DNA of 64,000 bases from JAOPZW01 sp963788935. GTDB lineage: Bacteria; Actinomycetota; Thermoleophilia; Solirubrobacterales; Solirubrobacteraceae. A model generated the notes under the pieces. That model was not told where the DNA came from. It ran no database searches and saw only the letters and a program-made list of their open reading frames with translations. Below are positions 17,614 to 26,142 of this stretch, piece by piece. The first letter of the stretch is position 1; every line of letters begins with the position of its first letter. Location: positions 440,122 through 504,121 of the forward strand of contig CAWBIM010000017.1 in the NCBI GenBank assembly GCA_963788935.1. The letters are read 5' to 3'. The translations under genes and the position numbers were made by a program.

Positions 17614-18748
17614 ATGGACACGGACCTGATCGCCCTGCTGTCGTCGCTCGTCGCGGTCGACTCGGTGAACCCGTCGCTGGTGACGGGCGGCGCGGGCGAG
17701 GGCGAGATCGCCACCCTCGTCGAGGGCTGGGCGCGCGACGCCGGGCTCGAGGCCGAGCGTCTGGAGGAGACGCCCGGCCGGCCGAGCGTGCTGATCCGCG
17801 CGCGCGGCACCGGCGGCGGGCGGACGCTGCTGCTCTGCGGGCACCTCGACACGGTCAACGTCGAGGGCATGACCGACCCGCACGCGCCGCGCATCGACGG
17901 TGACCGGCTCTACGGGCGCGGGGCCTACGACATGAAGGCCGGCGTCGCCGCGGCGCTGATCGCCGCCCGGGAGGCGTCGCGACTCGGACTGGCGGGCGAC
18001 GTGGTGGTCGCCGCCGTCGCCGACGAGGAGCACGCGAGCCTCGGCGTCCAGGAGGCGCTGCGCCACGTCTCGGCCGACGCGGCGGTCGTGACCGAGCCGA
18101 CGGAGCTTCAGCTGGTCGTCGCGCACCGGGGCTTCGTCTGGAGCGAGGTCGAGGTCACCGGCCGGGCGGCGCACGGCTCGCGCCCGCACCTCGGCGTGGA
18201 CGCCATCGCCAAGATGGGTCGGGTGCTCACGGAGCTCGAGCAGCTCGATCGCTCGCTGGCCGACCGTCCCCATCCGCTGCTCGGGCGCGGATCGATCCAT
18301 GCCTCCGTGATCGAGGGCGGCGTCGAGCTGTCGAGCTACCCGGCGCGCTGCGTCGCTCGGCCTCGAGCGCCGCACGCTGCCCGGCGAGAGCGGGACCGGG
18401 ATCGCGGCGGAGCTCGAGGCGCTGCTGGACCGCTGCCGGGCCGCGGACCCCGACCTGGTGGCGACGCACCGCACGCTGCTGGTGCGCGAGCCGTTCGAGA
18501 TCGCTCCGGAGGAGGAGCTCGTCGGCCTGATCGCCGAGGCCTCCGCCGAGGTCCTCGGCGAGCCGGCGAGGATCGGCGGCGCGAGCTACTGGGCCGACGC
18601 CGCCTTCATCGCCGCCGCCGGCATCCCCACGGCCCTGTTCGGACCGGGCGGCGAGGGCGCTCACGCCGTCGAGGAGTGGGTCAGCCTGTCCGATACGGCG
18701 GCCGTGGCCGAGACGCTGCTCGGGCTCGCGGGGCGCTTCTGCGCATGA
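17614..18748 (+). CDS. M20 family metallopeptidase (ArgE/DapE-like deacylase); frameshifted
   Basis: The amidohydrolase carries dinuclear-zinc motifs: LLLCGHLDTVN, YGRGAYDMKAGVAAAL and AVADEEHASLG. The lid domain follows (VTGRAAHGSRPHLGVDAI). The frame breaks near 18350: SSYPARC should continue as LGLERRTLPGESGTG, and the C-terminal part resumes in another frame through GGASYWADAAFIAAAGIPTA. The start could also be ATG 17605. The stop overlaps the ATG of the PLP enzyme (ATGA), implying joint processing of an acylated amino compound. Confidence 0.82.
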
Positions 18749-19767
18749 GGGCGGTCGTCAACCCCGCGGTGGATCAGACCGCCGTGCCGCCGCCGGACGA
18801 CGGCGCCGCGCCGTTTCACCGCGCCCTGCCCGGCTACGCGCCCACGCCCGTGCACCGGCTCGACGGCCTCGCCGCCGAGATCGGCGTCGGGGCCGTCCAG
18901 ATCAAGGACGAGTCCGACCGGCTCGGGCTGCCCGCGTTCAAGATCCTGGGCGCGTCATGGGCCGTCGAGCGGACGCTGCGCGAGCGGCCGGACGTCCGCA
19001 CCCTGGTGGCCGCCAGCGCGGGCAACCACGGCCGCGCGGTCGCCCATGCCGCCGCGTGGCGCGGGCTGGCCTGCCGCGTCTTCCTCCCCGCCCGCGCGGT
19101 CGCCGCGCGTCGCCACGCCATCGTCGGCGAGGGCGCCGAGGTCGTCGTCGTCGACGGCCCCTACGAGGAGGCGGTCGAGGCGGCCGCCCGTGCCGCGGAG
19201 GACGACGGCACCGCGCTGATCGCCGACGTCGGAGCCGCCGGCGGGCCGCCCGAATGGGTCATCGACGGCTACGCCACGCTCTTCTCGGAGGCCGCCGGGC
19301 AGGCCGCCCACGACCTCGTCATCGTGCCGGTCGGCGTCGGGTCGCTGGCCGCGGCCGCCGCCCGCCACGGCGCGCTGACGGGCGCGCAGGTCGTCGGCGT
19401 CGAGCCCGTCACCGCGGCCTGCCTCGGCGCCTCGCTCGCGCGCGGCACGCCGACGCCGGTCCGCACGCCCGGGACCGTGATGGCCGGGCTCGACTGCGCC
19501 GAGGTGTCGCCGGCGGCATGGCCGAGCCTGCTGCGCGGCATCGCCGGGACCGTCGCCGTCGACGACGCCGAAGCCGTCGCCGCGATGCACGAGCTGGCCG
19601 CCGCCGGCCTGACCATCGGCGAGTGCGGCGCCGCCGCGCTCGCGGGCCTGCGCGCGCTCGTCGTCGAGGACGCCTGTCGCGACCTGCGCGAGCGGCTCGG
19701 GGTGAACTCGCGGACGCGCGTCCTGCTCATCGGCACCGAGGGGCACACGGGGGCCGAGACCGACTGA
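18745..19767 (+). CDS. PLP-dependent ammonia-lyase (diaminopropionate ammonia-lyase/threonine dehydratase type)
   Basis: The 340-aa fold-type II PLP enzyme has the Schiff-base Lys66 in GLPAFKILGASWA, the phosphate-contact/asparagine loop SAGNHGRA (91-98) and a glycine-rich VPVGVGSLAAAA. The FKILGASWA style is closest to diaminopropionate ammonia-lyases. It probably eliminates ammonia from an amino acid released by the coupled M20 deacylase. The exact substrate is inferred. Confidence 0.82.
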   Translation: MRAVVNPAVDQTAVPPPDDGAAPFHRALPGYAPTPVHRLDGLAAEIGVGAVQIKDESDRLGLPAFKILGASWAVERTLRERPDVRTLVAASAGNHGRAVAHAAAWRGLACRVFLPARAVAARRHAIVGEGAEVVVVDGPYEEAVEAAARAAEDDGTALIADVGAAGGPPEWVIDGYATLFSEAAGQAAHDLVIVPVGVGSLAAAAARHGALTGAQVVGVEPVTAACLGASLARGTPTPVRTPGTVMAGLDCAEVSPAAWPSLLRGIAGTVAVDDAEAVAAMHELAAAGLTIGECGAAALAGLRALVVEDACRDLRERLGVNSRTRVLLIGTEGHTGAETD

Positions 19768-19833
19768 CGGATCGGGCGACCGTAGCCGCCGGACTGCTTG
19801 ACGCCGGCTCCGCGGCGCAGGATCGTCTCGCCC

Positions 19834-20010
19834 ATGATCATCCTGCGCCTGGCCTACACCGCCATCGTGATGGTGATCGTCGTCTGGCTGCTCCGAGCGG
19901 GCAACCCGGTCGGGGGGCTGGTGGTCATGCCGGCCCTTGCGGTGTGGCTTCGCCGAGACGCGGAGTCGGGACGCCTCGCCGCGCGCGTGCGACGCGCGAT
20001 TCACCGGTAG
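19834..20010 (+). CDS. Small membrane protein, 58 aa
   Basis: From ATG 19834 the product is MIILRLAYTAIVMVIVVWLL, then a short loop and a second hydrophobic stretch (GGLVVMPALAVWL). A basic tail follows (RRDAESGRLAARVRRAIHR). Third positions are G/C-rich. No family is recognised. It lies between the PLP enzyme and the sensor kinase on the same strand. Confidence 0.5.
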   Translation: MIILRLAYTAIVMVIVVWLLRAGNPVGGLVVMPALAVWLRRDAESGRLAARVRRAIHR

Positions 20011-20086
20011 CCGCCCGCACGATCGGCGTAGAGTCGGCCTTCGGGCATCGAGCAGACCGCCGACGGCGGTGCGAGGAGTGTCGAGT

Positions 20087-22132
20087 GTGAACATCCGCTG
20101 GGCGTCGGGTGCGACCGCCGCGGGTGGACGCGCTGCACCCGCCGGCGCCCATCACGGGCCGTCGCTGCCGACGCGCTTCGCGGCACCCGCCGGCGGCGCC
20201 GTGTTCTGGGCGGTCCTGTGGATCGCCGCCATCGCGGCGGAGTTCGGCGCGCTCGTCCCGATCCTGACCCGCGGCGACGCGCCCCTCGTGCCCGCCGACG
20301 TCGTCTACCGGCTGGTCGGCGGTTCGTTCGCGGCGTTCGGTCTCGTCGCGTGGCATCGCCGCCCGGACAGCCGCACGGGCCTGCTGATGACGGCGACCGG
20401 CTTCGGCCTGATCGTCTCGCTGCTGCTCAAGCAGATCCATGCCGGCGTCGCGCTCACCGCCGGCGAGGTGCTGGAGGACATCTGGGCGCCGGTCTTCGTC
20501 GCCCTGGTGCTGTCGTTCGTCACCGGCGGCCGCCTGACGTCGCGGGCCGACCGGGTGATCGTCGCCGGGGTGTTCGTCGCCGCGTTCGTCCTGGACGTCG
20601 TGTCGATGCTGTTCTCCGAGCAGCCGGGCAACGTCCTGCTCGTCCTCCCGCGGGCATCGCTCTACGGCGCCGTCGACACCACGCAGCGCACCATGGAGAT
20701 CGTCCTGTGCCTCGCGACCGTCCTCGTGATCGCGGGGCGCTGGCGCGCCGCGACGCCGCCGCGGCGGAGGGCCCTCCTGCCGACCGTCGCGGGGGCCGCG
20801 TGCCTGGTGATGTTCGCCTGGCTCCTCGGGACCGACCTCGTCAAGGGCCCCCGGTCACAGCTCATGATCGTGGTCGCGTACACGTCGATGCTCGTCGTTC
20901 CGGCGGCGTTCCTCACCGGGCTGCTGCGCTCGAGGCTCGCCCGCGGCGGCCTCGCGCGGCTCTTCCGGGATCTCGGCGGGATGCGCGGCGAAGCGCTCCA
21001 GGCGGCGCTCGAGCGCGCCCTCGGCGACCCGACCGCCGTGCTCGCCCGGCGGCCGCCCGACGCGCCAGGACATGTCGACGCGAGCGGCCGCCCGGTCCTC
21101 GTGCCGCCGGTCACGGCCGACCGGGCGTGCGCCCCGATCGAGTGCGACGGCCGCGAGGTGGCGGCCCTCGTGTACGACGCCGCGCTCGACGACGACCCGG
21201 AGATGATCGAGGCGGTCTGCGCCGCCGCCGCGATGGCGCTGGACAACGAGCGCCTCCTCGCCGAGGCCGAGACCCGGCTGGCCGAGGTCCAGGCGTCGCG
21301 CCGGCGTATCGTCGCGGCGGGCGACGCCGAGCGCCGGCGGCTCGAACGCGACCTCCACGACGGAGCCCAGCAGCGCCTCGTCGCCCTGTCGCTGCAGCTG
21401 CAGATGATCCGCTCGGACATCCGCTCCGACCCCGACCAGGCCGAGCAGATGGCCGCGTCGGCGAGCGACGAGCTGGCGCACTCGCTGCAGGAGCTGCGCG
21501 AGCTCGCGCGCGGGATCCACCCGGCGGCGCTCGACCACGGGCTCGCGGCCGCGCTGGAGTCGCTGGCGACGCGCTCGACGGTGCCCACCGCGGTGTCGTG
21601 CGACACGCTGGAGGACGTGCCCCGGGCCGTCGAGCTCGCCGTGTACTTCGTCGCCTGCGAGGCACTCGCCAACGTCGGCAAATACGCCGCGGCCACCACG
21701 GCCTCCGTGCACCTGAGGCGCAGCGCGACCGGCCTCACGATCGAGATCGCCGACGACGGGGTCGGCGGCGCGGACGCGGCCGGCGGCTCGGGCCTCCACG
21801 GCCTCGGCGACCGCGTCGCGGCGTTGAACGGGCATCTGCGCGTCACGAGCCCGCCCGGAGCGGGGACCGTCATCGCGGCGGACGTCCCGTGCAGAGCGGT
21901 CGTGAGGGGGCGCCGGACCCGCCCGCGCACCACCGCGGCGAGCTCGCGCTCGCGAAGCGGGCCGATCCCGATGCGCTCGGCACCGAGAGACCCGACCACG
22001 GCCGGCGCAGGGCCCGGCTCGATCCTGCGCGCGAGGAGCAGGCGCACGGCTCGATCGTCAGCCGGCGGCCCGCGAAGGCGAGGATCGCTGCGCTCGCCTG
22101 GTCGGCCCATTGGACGTCGTCGACCGCGATGA
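20087..22132 (+). CDS. HisKA_3 sensor histidine kinase with aberrant C-terminal extension
   Basis: GTG 20087 follows GAGGAG by 9 bp. About eight N-terminal TM helices (37-285) are followed by a GAF-like linker and the dimerisation/phosphoacceptor helix AERRRLERDLHDGAQQRLVA, with His424. The HATPase_c domain has N- and G-boxes (YFVACEALANVGKYA, IEIADDGVGGADAAGGSGLH). The natural protein should end near residue 605 (IAADVPC). Instead the frame reads on for about 75 Arg-rich residues that are the antisense of an ATPase remnant. No response regulator is adjacent. Confidence 0.85.
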   Translation: MNIRWASGATAAGGRAAPAGAHHGPSLPTRFAAPAGGAVFWAVLWIAAIAAEFGALVPILTRGDAPLVPADVVYRLVGGSFAAFGLVAWHRRPDSRTGLLMTATGFGLIVSLLLKQIHAGVALTAGEVLEDIWAPVFVALVLSFVTGGRLTSRADRVIVAGVFVAAFVLDVVSMLFSEQPGNVLLVLPRASLYGAVDTTQRTMEIVLCLATVLVIAGRWRAATPPRRRALLPTVAGAACLVMFAWLLGTDLVKGPRSQLMIVVAYTSMLVVPAAFLTGLLRSRLARGGLARLFRDLGGMRGEALQAALERALGDPTAVLARRPPDAPGHVDASGRPVLVPPVTADRACAPIECDGREVAALVYDAALDDDPEMIEAVCAAAAMALDNERLLAEAETRLAEVQASRRRIVAAGDAERRRLERDLHDGAQQRLVALSLQLQMIRSDIRSDPDQAEQMAASASDELAHSLQELRELARGIHPAALDHGLAAALESLATRSTVPTAVSCDTLEDVPRAVELAVYFVACEALANVGKYAAATTASVHLRRSATGLTIEIADDGVGGADAAGGSGLHGLGDRVAALNGHLRVTSPPGAGTVIAADVPCRAVVRGRRTRPRTTAASSRSRSGPIPMRSAPRDPTTAGAGPGSILRARSRRTARSSAGGPRRRGSLRSPGRPIGRRRPR

Positions 22133-22527
22133 GCACCGGCGAGGAGCGCGCGAGCTCGCGGATCGCGGTCAGGAAGGCGACGGCCAGCACGCGCGGGTCC
22201 TGCGGCGCGTCGCGCGCGGGGTCGTCGAGCAGCAGCGCGGCGCGGAGCGCGCGGCGCTGTGGCCCCGGGAGGCCGGGGAGCCCCTCGAGGTCGACGCCCG
22301 CGAGCAGGTCACCGACGGTCGACAGCGACAGCGCGCTCTCGCTGTCCGTCGGCCGCGCCGCCAAGACGCGGTGATCGCCGACGGCAGCGCCGCCTCCCTC
22401 ACCGCGTCTTGCCGCAGCCGGCCTCGCCCTCCAGCACGAGCGCCGCCGGCGCCGGACCCGCGACGAACCTCCGCACCGCCGCGATCTCGGTCTCGCGGCC
22501 GACGATCTCCCACGATGTCAGCGCCAC
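21900..22527 (-). pseudogene. Remnant of a large ATP-binding LuxR-family regulator (N-terminal part only)
   Basis: Reading leftward from GTG 22527 the peptide VALTSWEIVGRETEIAAVRR, then the Walker A region VLEGEAGCGKTR, matches the N-terminus of LAL-type LuxR regulators of about 900 aa. After a frameshift near 22400 it continues DHRVLAARPTDSESALSLST, LAGVDLEGLPGLPGPQRRAL and the Walker B/sensor segment SSPVLIAVDDVQWADQASAA. After another shift near 22045 comes VRLLLARRIEPG and IGPLRERELAAVVRGR. It stops at about 21900, at the 3' end of the kinase. Everything after about residue 205, including the HTH, is gone. Confidence 0.75.
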
Positions 22528-22615
22528 GACGTCTAGGCTGACGCCGCCGGCGCGGCGAGGCTCGAACATCCTCGGCGGCAGCGACCAACCTTCGCCCTTC
22601 GCCCGCGTCGCAATA

Positions 22616-22644
22616 GGTGTCGAGTACGACCTGGCACTCGACAC
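22616..22644. repeat. REP-like palindrome, copy 1
   Basis: GTGTCGAGT (22617-22625) and ACTCGACAC (22636-22644) are perfect 9-bp inverted repeats around ACGACCTGGC. The element shares GGTGTCGAGT-N7-TGGCAC with a second copy about 225 bp downstream. Extragenic palindromes of this style can be moved by RAYT (Y1) transposases; none is seen here. Confidence 0.5.
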
Positions 22645-22840
22645 GGGGGACCGGCGCCACATGGCCGTGGCGCCGGCCGGGGGGTGTTCCGGGTGACGGG
22701 CGCTGCTTCCCCTCAGCGCCCGTCACCTCGACGGGCAGCCGCGTGCTGCGCGCCGGGCCGAGGCGACGTGCGCACGCCAACTCAGGACCCGGTGGACGGT
22801 TGCCAATAACGATCCGGCCCGATCGGCGTCTCAGTCATCG

Positions 22841-22864
22841 GGTGTCGAGTGGGGCTTGGCACCC
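22841..22864. repeat. REP-like element, copy 2 (degenerate)
   Basis: GGTGTCGAGT is followed by GGGGCTTGGCACCC, repeating the layout of copy 1. Here only GGGTG/CACCC pairs, so the stem is degenerate. Confidence 0.35.
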
Positions 22865-22902
22865 GCACCGAGCGCGCCTCGGCGCTTGGGGTGATGAAGC
22901 CG

Positions 22903-22930
22903 GGAGCGGCCCCTGAGAAGGGGCCGCTCC
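22903..22930 (-). terminator. Intrinsic-type terminator hairpin of the LURP-one gene
   Basis: GGAGCGGCCCC-TGAGAA-GGGGCCGCTCC is a perfect 11-bp stem with a 6-nt loop, 22 bp past the LURP-one stop. It is the strongest hairpin seen in the window. No U-tract follows, as is common in high-GC actinobacteria. Confidence 0.65.
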
Positions 22931-22952
22931 TCGAATGTCAGCCTCGGCCGCC

Positions 22953-23465
22953 CTAGTCTCGGGTCGTCAACGAGTCGATGGCGACCGTGATCGCGAGGAT
23001 GAGCGGCGTGTCCTGGCCGGCCGCGATGTCGACGCCGTAGGACTCGCGGACGCGGAACCACTTCTTCGAGATCTTGGCGACGGTGTCGCCGTCGCGCTCG
23101 ATCTCGTACTCGTGGTCGACGATGTTCCCGTGGGCCTTCATGTCGGGGCCGTGCTCGACGTCGATCGCGAAGCGGTCGCGGATCCCGATCAGCGCCTTGT
23201 GGACGGTGGCGACGGTGCCGCCACCGCGCTCGATGGCGATCTTGTCGCGGATGGTCAGCTTGCGCTCCTGGATCCGGGCCATCTCGCCGCCGGATGCGTC
23301 CTCCAGGACGAACGTCTGGCGCAGGCGGACGGCCTTGCCGTTGACCTTGAACGCCCGCTCGCCGCGCTCGTTCTCGATCCAGTAGTCATCGCCGATCGCC
23401 AGCAGCTTCTCGCGCATGAGATACCGCTCGCCCGCCGGTCCGTCCTTCCGATGCCGAAGTCCCAT
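22953..23465 (-). CDS. LURP-one-related (Tubby C-like) family protein
   Basis: The 170-aa protein contains the beta-strand pattern of the LURP-one/Tubby C fold: YLMREKLLAIGDDYWIENER, RAFKVNGKAVRLRQTFVLED, DHEYEIERDGDTVAKISKKW and GQDTPLILAITVAIDSL. The N-terminus MGLRHRKDGPAGERYLM is supported by the promoter geometry: a -10-like TACGGT lies 7-12 bp before this ATG and palindrome A lies 35 bp upstream, as in a leaderless transcript. Bacterial members are uncharacterised and may bind lipid or scramble membrane phospholipids. Confidence 0.8.
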   Translation of the reverse strand: MGLRHRKDGPAGERYLMREKLLAIGDDYWIENERGERAFKVNGKAVRLRQTFVLEDASGGEMARIQERKLTIRDKIAIERGGGTVATVHKALIGIRDRFAIDVEHGPDMKAHGNIVDHEYEIERDGDTVAKISKKWFRVRESYGVDIAAGQDTPLILAITVAIDSLTTRD

Positions 23466-23500
23466 GGCGTGACCGTACGGCGGGTGCCGTCGCCGACGCA

Positions 23501-23517
23501 TCCCCCGAACCGGGTGA
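23501..23517. promoter_or_regulatory. Regulon palindrome A with -10 TACGGT
   Basis: Core TCCCCC-GAACC-GGGTGA ends 35 bp before the LURP-one ATG. TACGGT occupies 23472-23477 (minus strand), -12 to -7 from the start codon. The palindrome centre is at about -43. Confidence 0.7.
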
Positions 23518-23531
23518 ACGCGGTTGTGACT

Positions 23532-23548
23532 TCATCCGAAGCGGATGA
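23532..23548. promoter_or_regulatory. Regulon palindrome B (upstream tandem copy)
   Basis: TCATCC-GAAGC-GGATGA is a perfect inverted repeat centred 31 bp upstream of palindrome A, about three helical turns, and has no -10 of its own. It looks like an auxiliary site. Confidence 0.55.
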
Positions 23549-23794
23549 CGGAGGGGGACCCGCGGTTGCTCGTCGACGCGAGAGTCGGGTCCCTCATCAT
23601 GGGCCAGGCGCGAAAGGGCGCCGTGACGCGGATGTTCGGCGTGCGCCGACGTCGTGATCCGCATCGTCCTCAGCTTCTCCGCTCGAGGTGGAGACGACGG
23701 GGTCTGGCCGTGGCATCGGCGACGGTTCGATCCCCGCGAGGGCCCACCCCGACCGGACGTGACGTAGCCGCGCAGGCCGGCCCGGCGCCGCAGC
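23549..23794. other. Gene-free stretch
   Basis: Between palindrome B and the DUF6458 stop I see no frame with convincing codon bias, start signal or conserved motif. Frames open here give Arg/Pro-rich nonsense. Confidence 0.5.
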
Positions 23795-23992
23795 TCAAAG
23801 TGCGGGCGGCGGTCCGGCAGCGCGCCGGCGGCCGGCGGCGGCGGTCCACAGACCGATCACCAGGCCCAGGACGCCGATCGCCAGCAGGATGTAGCCGACG
23901 ATCTGCAGATCGACGCCCGCCACCTGGGCCGTGACCGCGAACGCGAGCACCGCGCCGGCGGCGATGGTGAACAGTGCGGCTCCGATCGTCAT
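23795..23992 (-). CDS. DUF6458 small membrane protein
   Basis: From ATG 23992 the 65-aa product is MTIGAALFTIAAGAVLAFAV, then TAQVAGVDLQIVGYILLAIG and VLGLVIGLWTAAAGRRRAA: two TM helices with the invariant DLQIVGYILL turn of DUF6458 proteins. The start is fixed by the promoter: palindrome C ends 34 bp upstream and GATCAT sits at -12 to -7. The function is unknown. Confidence 0.8.
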   Translation of the reverse strand: MTIGAALFTIAAGAVLAFAVTAQVAGVDLQIVGYILLAIGVLGLVIGLWTAAAGRRRAAGPPPAL

Positions 23993-24026
23993 CCGCCGAT
24001 GATCCCGGCGCCCGTGGCGGCGCGCC

Positions 24027-24043
24027 TCACCCAAGACGGGTGA
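24027..24043. promoter_or_regulatory. Regulon palindrome C, apparently bidirectional
   Basis: TCACCC-AAGAC-GGGTGA has perfect 6-bp arms. Leftward, GATCAT (23999-24004) fits a -10 for leaderless DUF6458. Rightward, GACCCT (24066-24071) is at the same distance and would serve BrkB with a leader of about 19 nt. Confidence 0.75.
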
Positions 24044-24096
24044 TGCTGGGACGGCGTCGAGGTGCGACCCTGGCCGAGCGTGATCGAGGCGTGCGC

Positions 24097-25065
24097 GTGA
24101 CGACTGCGATGCGATCGTTGCTCGACCGGATCGACCGGTGGCAACGTCGCCGGAGGTGGACGGCCGTCATCGTCGGCGTGGGCCGCAAGTACTCCGAGGA
24201 CGGGGCGGCGAGGGACGGCGCGCGCATCGCGTACTACGCGTTCTTCTCGATCTTCCCGCTGATGCTGGCCTTCGTGTCGATCCTCGGGTTCGTGCTCGAC
24301 GATCGACCCGGGCTTCGCCAGGACATCCTCGATTCGGCGTATGCCGACATGGCCGTCATCGGTCCCCTGATCCGCGACGACGTCGGCTCGATCGGCGGGA
24401 GCGGGATCGCGCTCGCGCTGGGCATCCTCTTCGCCCTGTGGGCCGGACTCGGGGTGACGCTCGCGCTCGGGCAGGCGCTCGACCGCGTGTGGGCCGTGCC
24501 GCGGCTCGAGCAGCCGGGGTTCGTCGCGCGGCGGCTGCGGGGCGGCGCGGCCCTGCTGGTCGGCGGGCTCGGGATCGTGGCGAGCGCCATCCTCGGCGGA
24601 GTGGCCACGAGTGGCCATCTCGGCCCCACGGGCGCGACCGTCGTATCGATCCTGGTGTCGCTCGCCGTCGACGCATTGATCCTCCTCGGCGCCTTCCGCC
24701 TGCTCACCGCGGCCTCGGTGCGCCTCCGCGATCTGCTGCCCGGGGTCGTCCTGGCGGCGCTCGGCCTCCTGGCGCTGCAGGCTCTCGGCGGCTGGTACGT
24801 CGATGCTGCGATCGGACGCGCCAGCGATACCTACGGCCTCTTCGCCACGGTCATCGGCCTGTTGTCCTGGCTGTCGCTCGCCGCCCAGCTGATCCTCGTC
24901 ACGGCTGAGGTCAACGCGGTCCTGAGCCTCGGGCTGTGGCCCCGCTCGCTGACCGGGGCGGCGACCGACGCGGACCGCGTCGCACTCGGGCGCTACGCGC
25001 GCGCCGCCCTCCGCGACCCCCGGGAGCGGATCGCCGTGAGCTGGGTCGACGACGCGCGCGACTGA
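24097..25065 (+). CDS. YihY/BrkB family inner-membrane protein
   Basis: The protein (322 aa from GTG 24097, which has GAGG 7 bp upstream; ATG 24109 is possible) has six TM helices. Family motifs are GARIAYYAFFSIFPLMLAFV, ALWAGLGVTLALGQALDRVW and YGLFATVIGLLSWLSLAAQL. YihY/BrkB proteins were once annotated as ribonuclease BN; their true role is unclear and may be transport or envelope stress. Confidence 0.88.
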   Translation: MTTAMRSLLDRIDRWQRRRRWTAVIVGVGRKYSEDGAARDGARIAYYAFFSIFPLMLAFVSILGFVLDDRPGLRQDILDSAYADMAVIGPLIRDDVGSIGGSGIALALGILFALWAGLGVTLALGQALDRVWAVPRLEQPGFVARRLRGGAALLVGGLGIVASAILGGVATSGHLGPTGATVVSILVSLAVDALILLGAFRLLTAASVRLRDLLPGVVLAALGLLALQALGGWYVDAAIGRASDTYGLFATVIGLLSWLSLAAQLILVTAEVNAVLSLGLWPRSLTGAATDADRVALGRYARAALRDPRERIAVSWVDDARD

Positions 25066-25088
25066 GGCGCGGCGGGCGGACCACGTCA

Positions 25089-25105
25089 TCACCCGGTTGG
25101 GATGA
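25089..25105. promoter_or_regulatory. Regulon palindrome D with -10 CAGGCT
   Basis: TCACCC-GGTTG-GGATGA ends 34 bp before GTG 25140, with CAGGCT at 25128-25133 (-12 to -7). The bases at the -35 position (CGCGCG) do not match a -35 element, so the promoter should need an activator. Confidence 0.75.
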
Positions 25106-25139
25106 CGCGCGCGAGCCCGAACCCGGTCAGGCTCCGCCC

Positions 25140-26135
25140 GTGATCGATCCCGCCGCACGCTCGACGACGCCGCTCGTGCCGGCGACGCCCGGCCAGGCGG
25201 TGTCGCGCGACGGCGATCTGCGCATGGAGGAGCTCCGCGTGCCGGGCGGCGGCCTCGTCGCGCGCTTCGCGCCCGGGGCCGGGATGGTCGGCTGCTCGCT
25301 GCGCCATGACGGCGTGGAGCTGCTCGGCATCCTCGGTGACCTCGACGCGTATCTCGACCGCGGCAGCGTGTTCGGCATCCCGCTGCTGCACCCGTGGGCG
25401 AACCGGATCGGCGGGTGGAGCTACGCCGTCGCCGGGCGCACCGTGCGCCTCGACCGCGGCTCGCCCCTGCTGCACGGCGACGCGCACTGCCTGCCGATCC
25501 ACGGCGCGGTCGCGGCCGGCTCGGACTGGCAGGTCACGCGCACGGGCGCCGACGAGCACGTGGCATGGCTCGACGCCGAGCTCGACTGGGCCGCGCACGC
25601 GGACCTGCTCGAGATCTTCCCGTTCGCCCATCGCGTCTCGATGGCGATCACCCTGCGCCGCGACGTCCTGCGGATCGAGAGCACCGTCTCCGCGACGGGT
25701 GACACGCCCGTCCCCGTCTCCTTCGGCTTCCACCCGTACCTCGCCCTGCCCGGCGCTCCGCGCGAGCGCTGGCAGGTCGAGCTGCCGGCGCTCACGCACC
25801 TGCCGCTCGACCGGCTCTCCCTTCCGACGGGCGCACGCGAGCCGCGGCCCGCGGAGCGGTTCGTCCTGGGCCGGCGCACCTACGACGACCTGTTCGCCGT
25901 CGACGGCGGCGCGGCCCGCTTCGCCGTCAGCGACGGCACGCGGCGCATCGTCGTGGAGTTCGAGGCGGGCTATCCGTACGCGCAGATCTTCGCGCCACCC
26001 GATCAGCCCGTCATCTGCTTCGAGCCCATGACGGCGCCGGTCGACGCGCTCCGGTCGCACGACGGGCTCGTCTGCGTCGACCCCGGTCTCAGCCGGACCG
26101 CGGTATTCGCGCTCCGCGTCGAGCCGGCGGGCTGA
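25140..26135 (+). CDS. Aldose 1-epimerase family protein
   Basis: The 331-aa protein interconverts alpha and beta anomers of hexoses. Visible motifs are GIPLLHPWANRIGGWSYAVA, LHGDAHCLPIHGAV (catalytic His region), PVSFGFHPYLALPG (second His) and a terminal CFEPMTAPVDAL with the conserved Glu. The GTG at 25140 is chosen from the leaderless promoter geometry of palindrome D; ATG 25224 is an internal alternative. Feeding glucose anomers to the sugar-oxidising operon nearby would make sense. Confidence 0.85.
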   Translation: MIDPAARSTTPLVPATPGQAVSRDGDLRMEELRVPGGGLVARFAPGAGMVGCSLRHDGVELLGILGDLDAYLDRGSVFGIPLLHPWANRIGGWSYAVAGRTVRLDRGSPLLHGDAHCLPIHGAVAAGSDWQVTRTGADEHVAWLDAELDWAAHADLLEIFPFAHRVSMAITLRRDVLRIESTVSATGDTPVPVSFGFHPYLALPGAPRERWQVELPALTHLPLDRLSLPTGAREPRPAERFVLGRRTYDDLFAVDGGAARFAVSDGTRRIVVEFEAGYPYAQIFAPPDQPVICFEPMTAPVDALRSHDGLVCVDPGLSRTAVFALRVEPAG

Positions 26136-26142
26136 CGGCACC

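Larger units (their letters stand above)
22528..22902. other. Gene-free gap with palindromic repeats
   Basis: No credible coding frame is visible between the ATPase remnant and the LURP-one terminator. The gap holds two related repeat units sharing GGTGTCGAGT (listed separately). The sequence is less codon-structured than the flanks. Confidence 0.5.

Noticed and set aside
22880..22900. GGGGTGATGAAG half-site next to the LURP-one terminator
   Set aside because: Half-site only and on the 3' side of the gene.
23545..23934. Plus-strand 129-aa frame between LURP-one and DUF6458
   Set aside because: Arg/Pro-rich without motifs, overlapping DUF6458 antisense; no SD.
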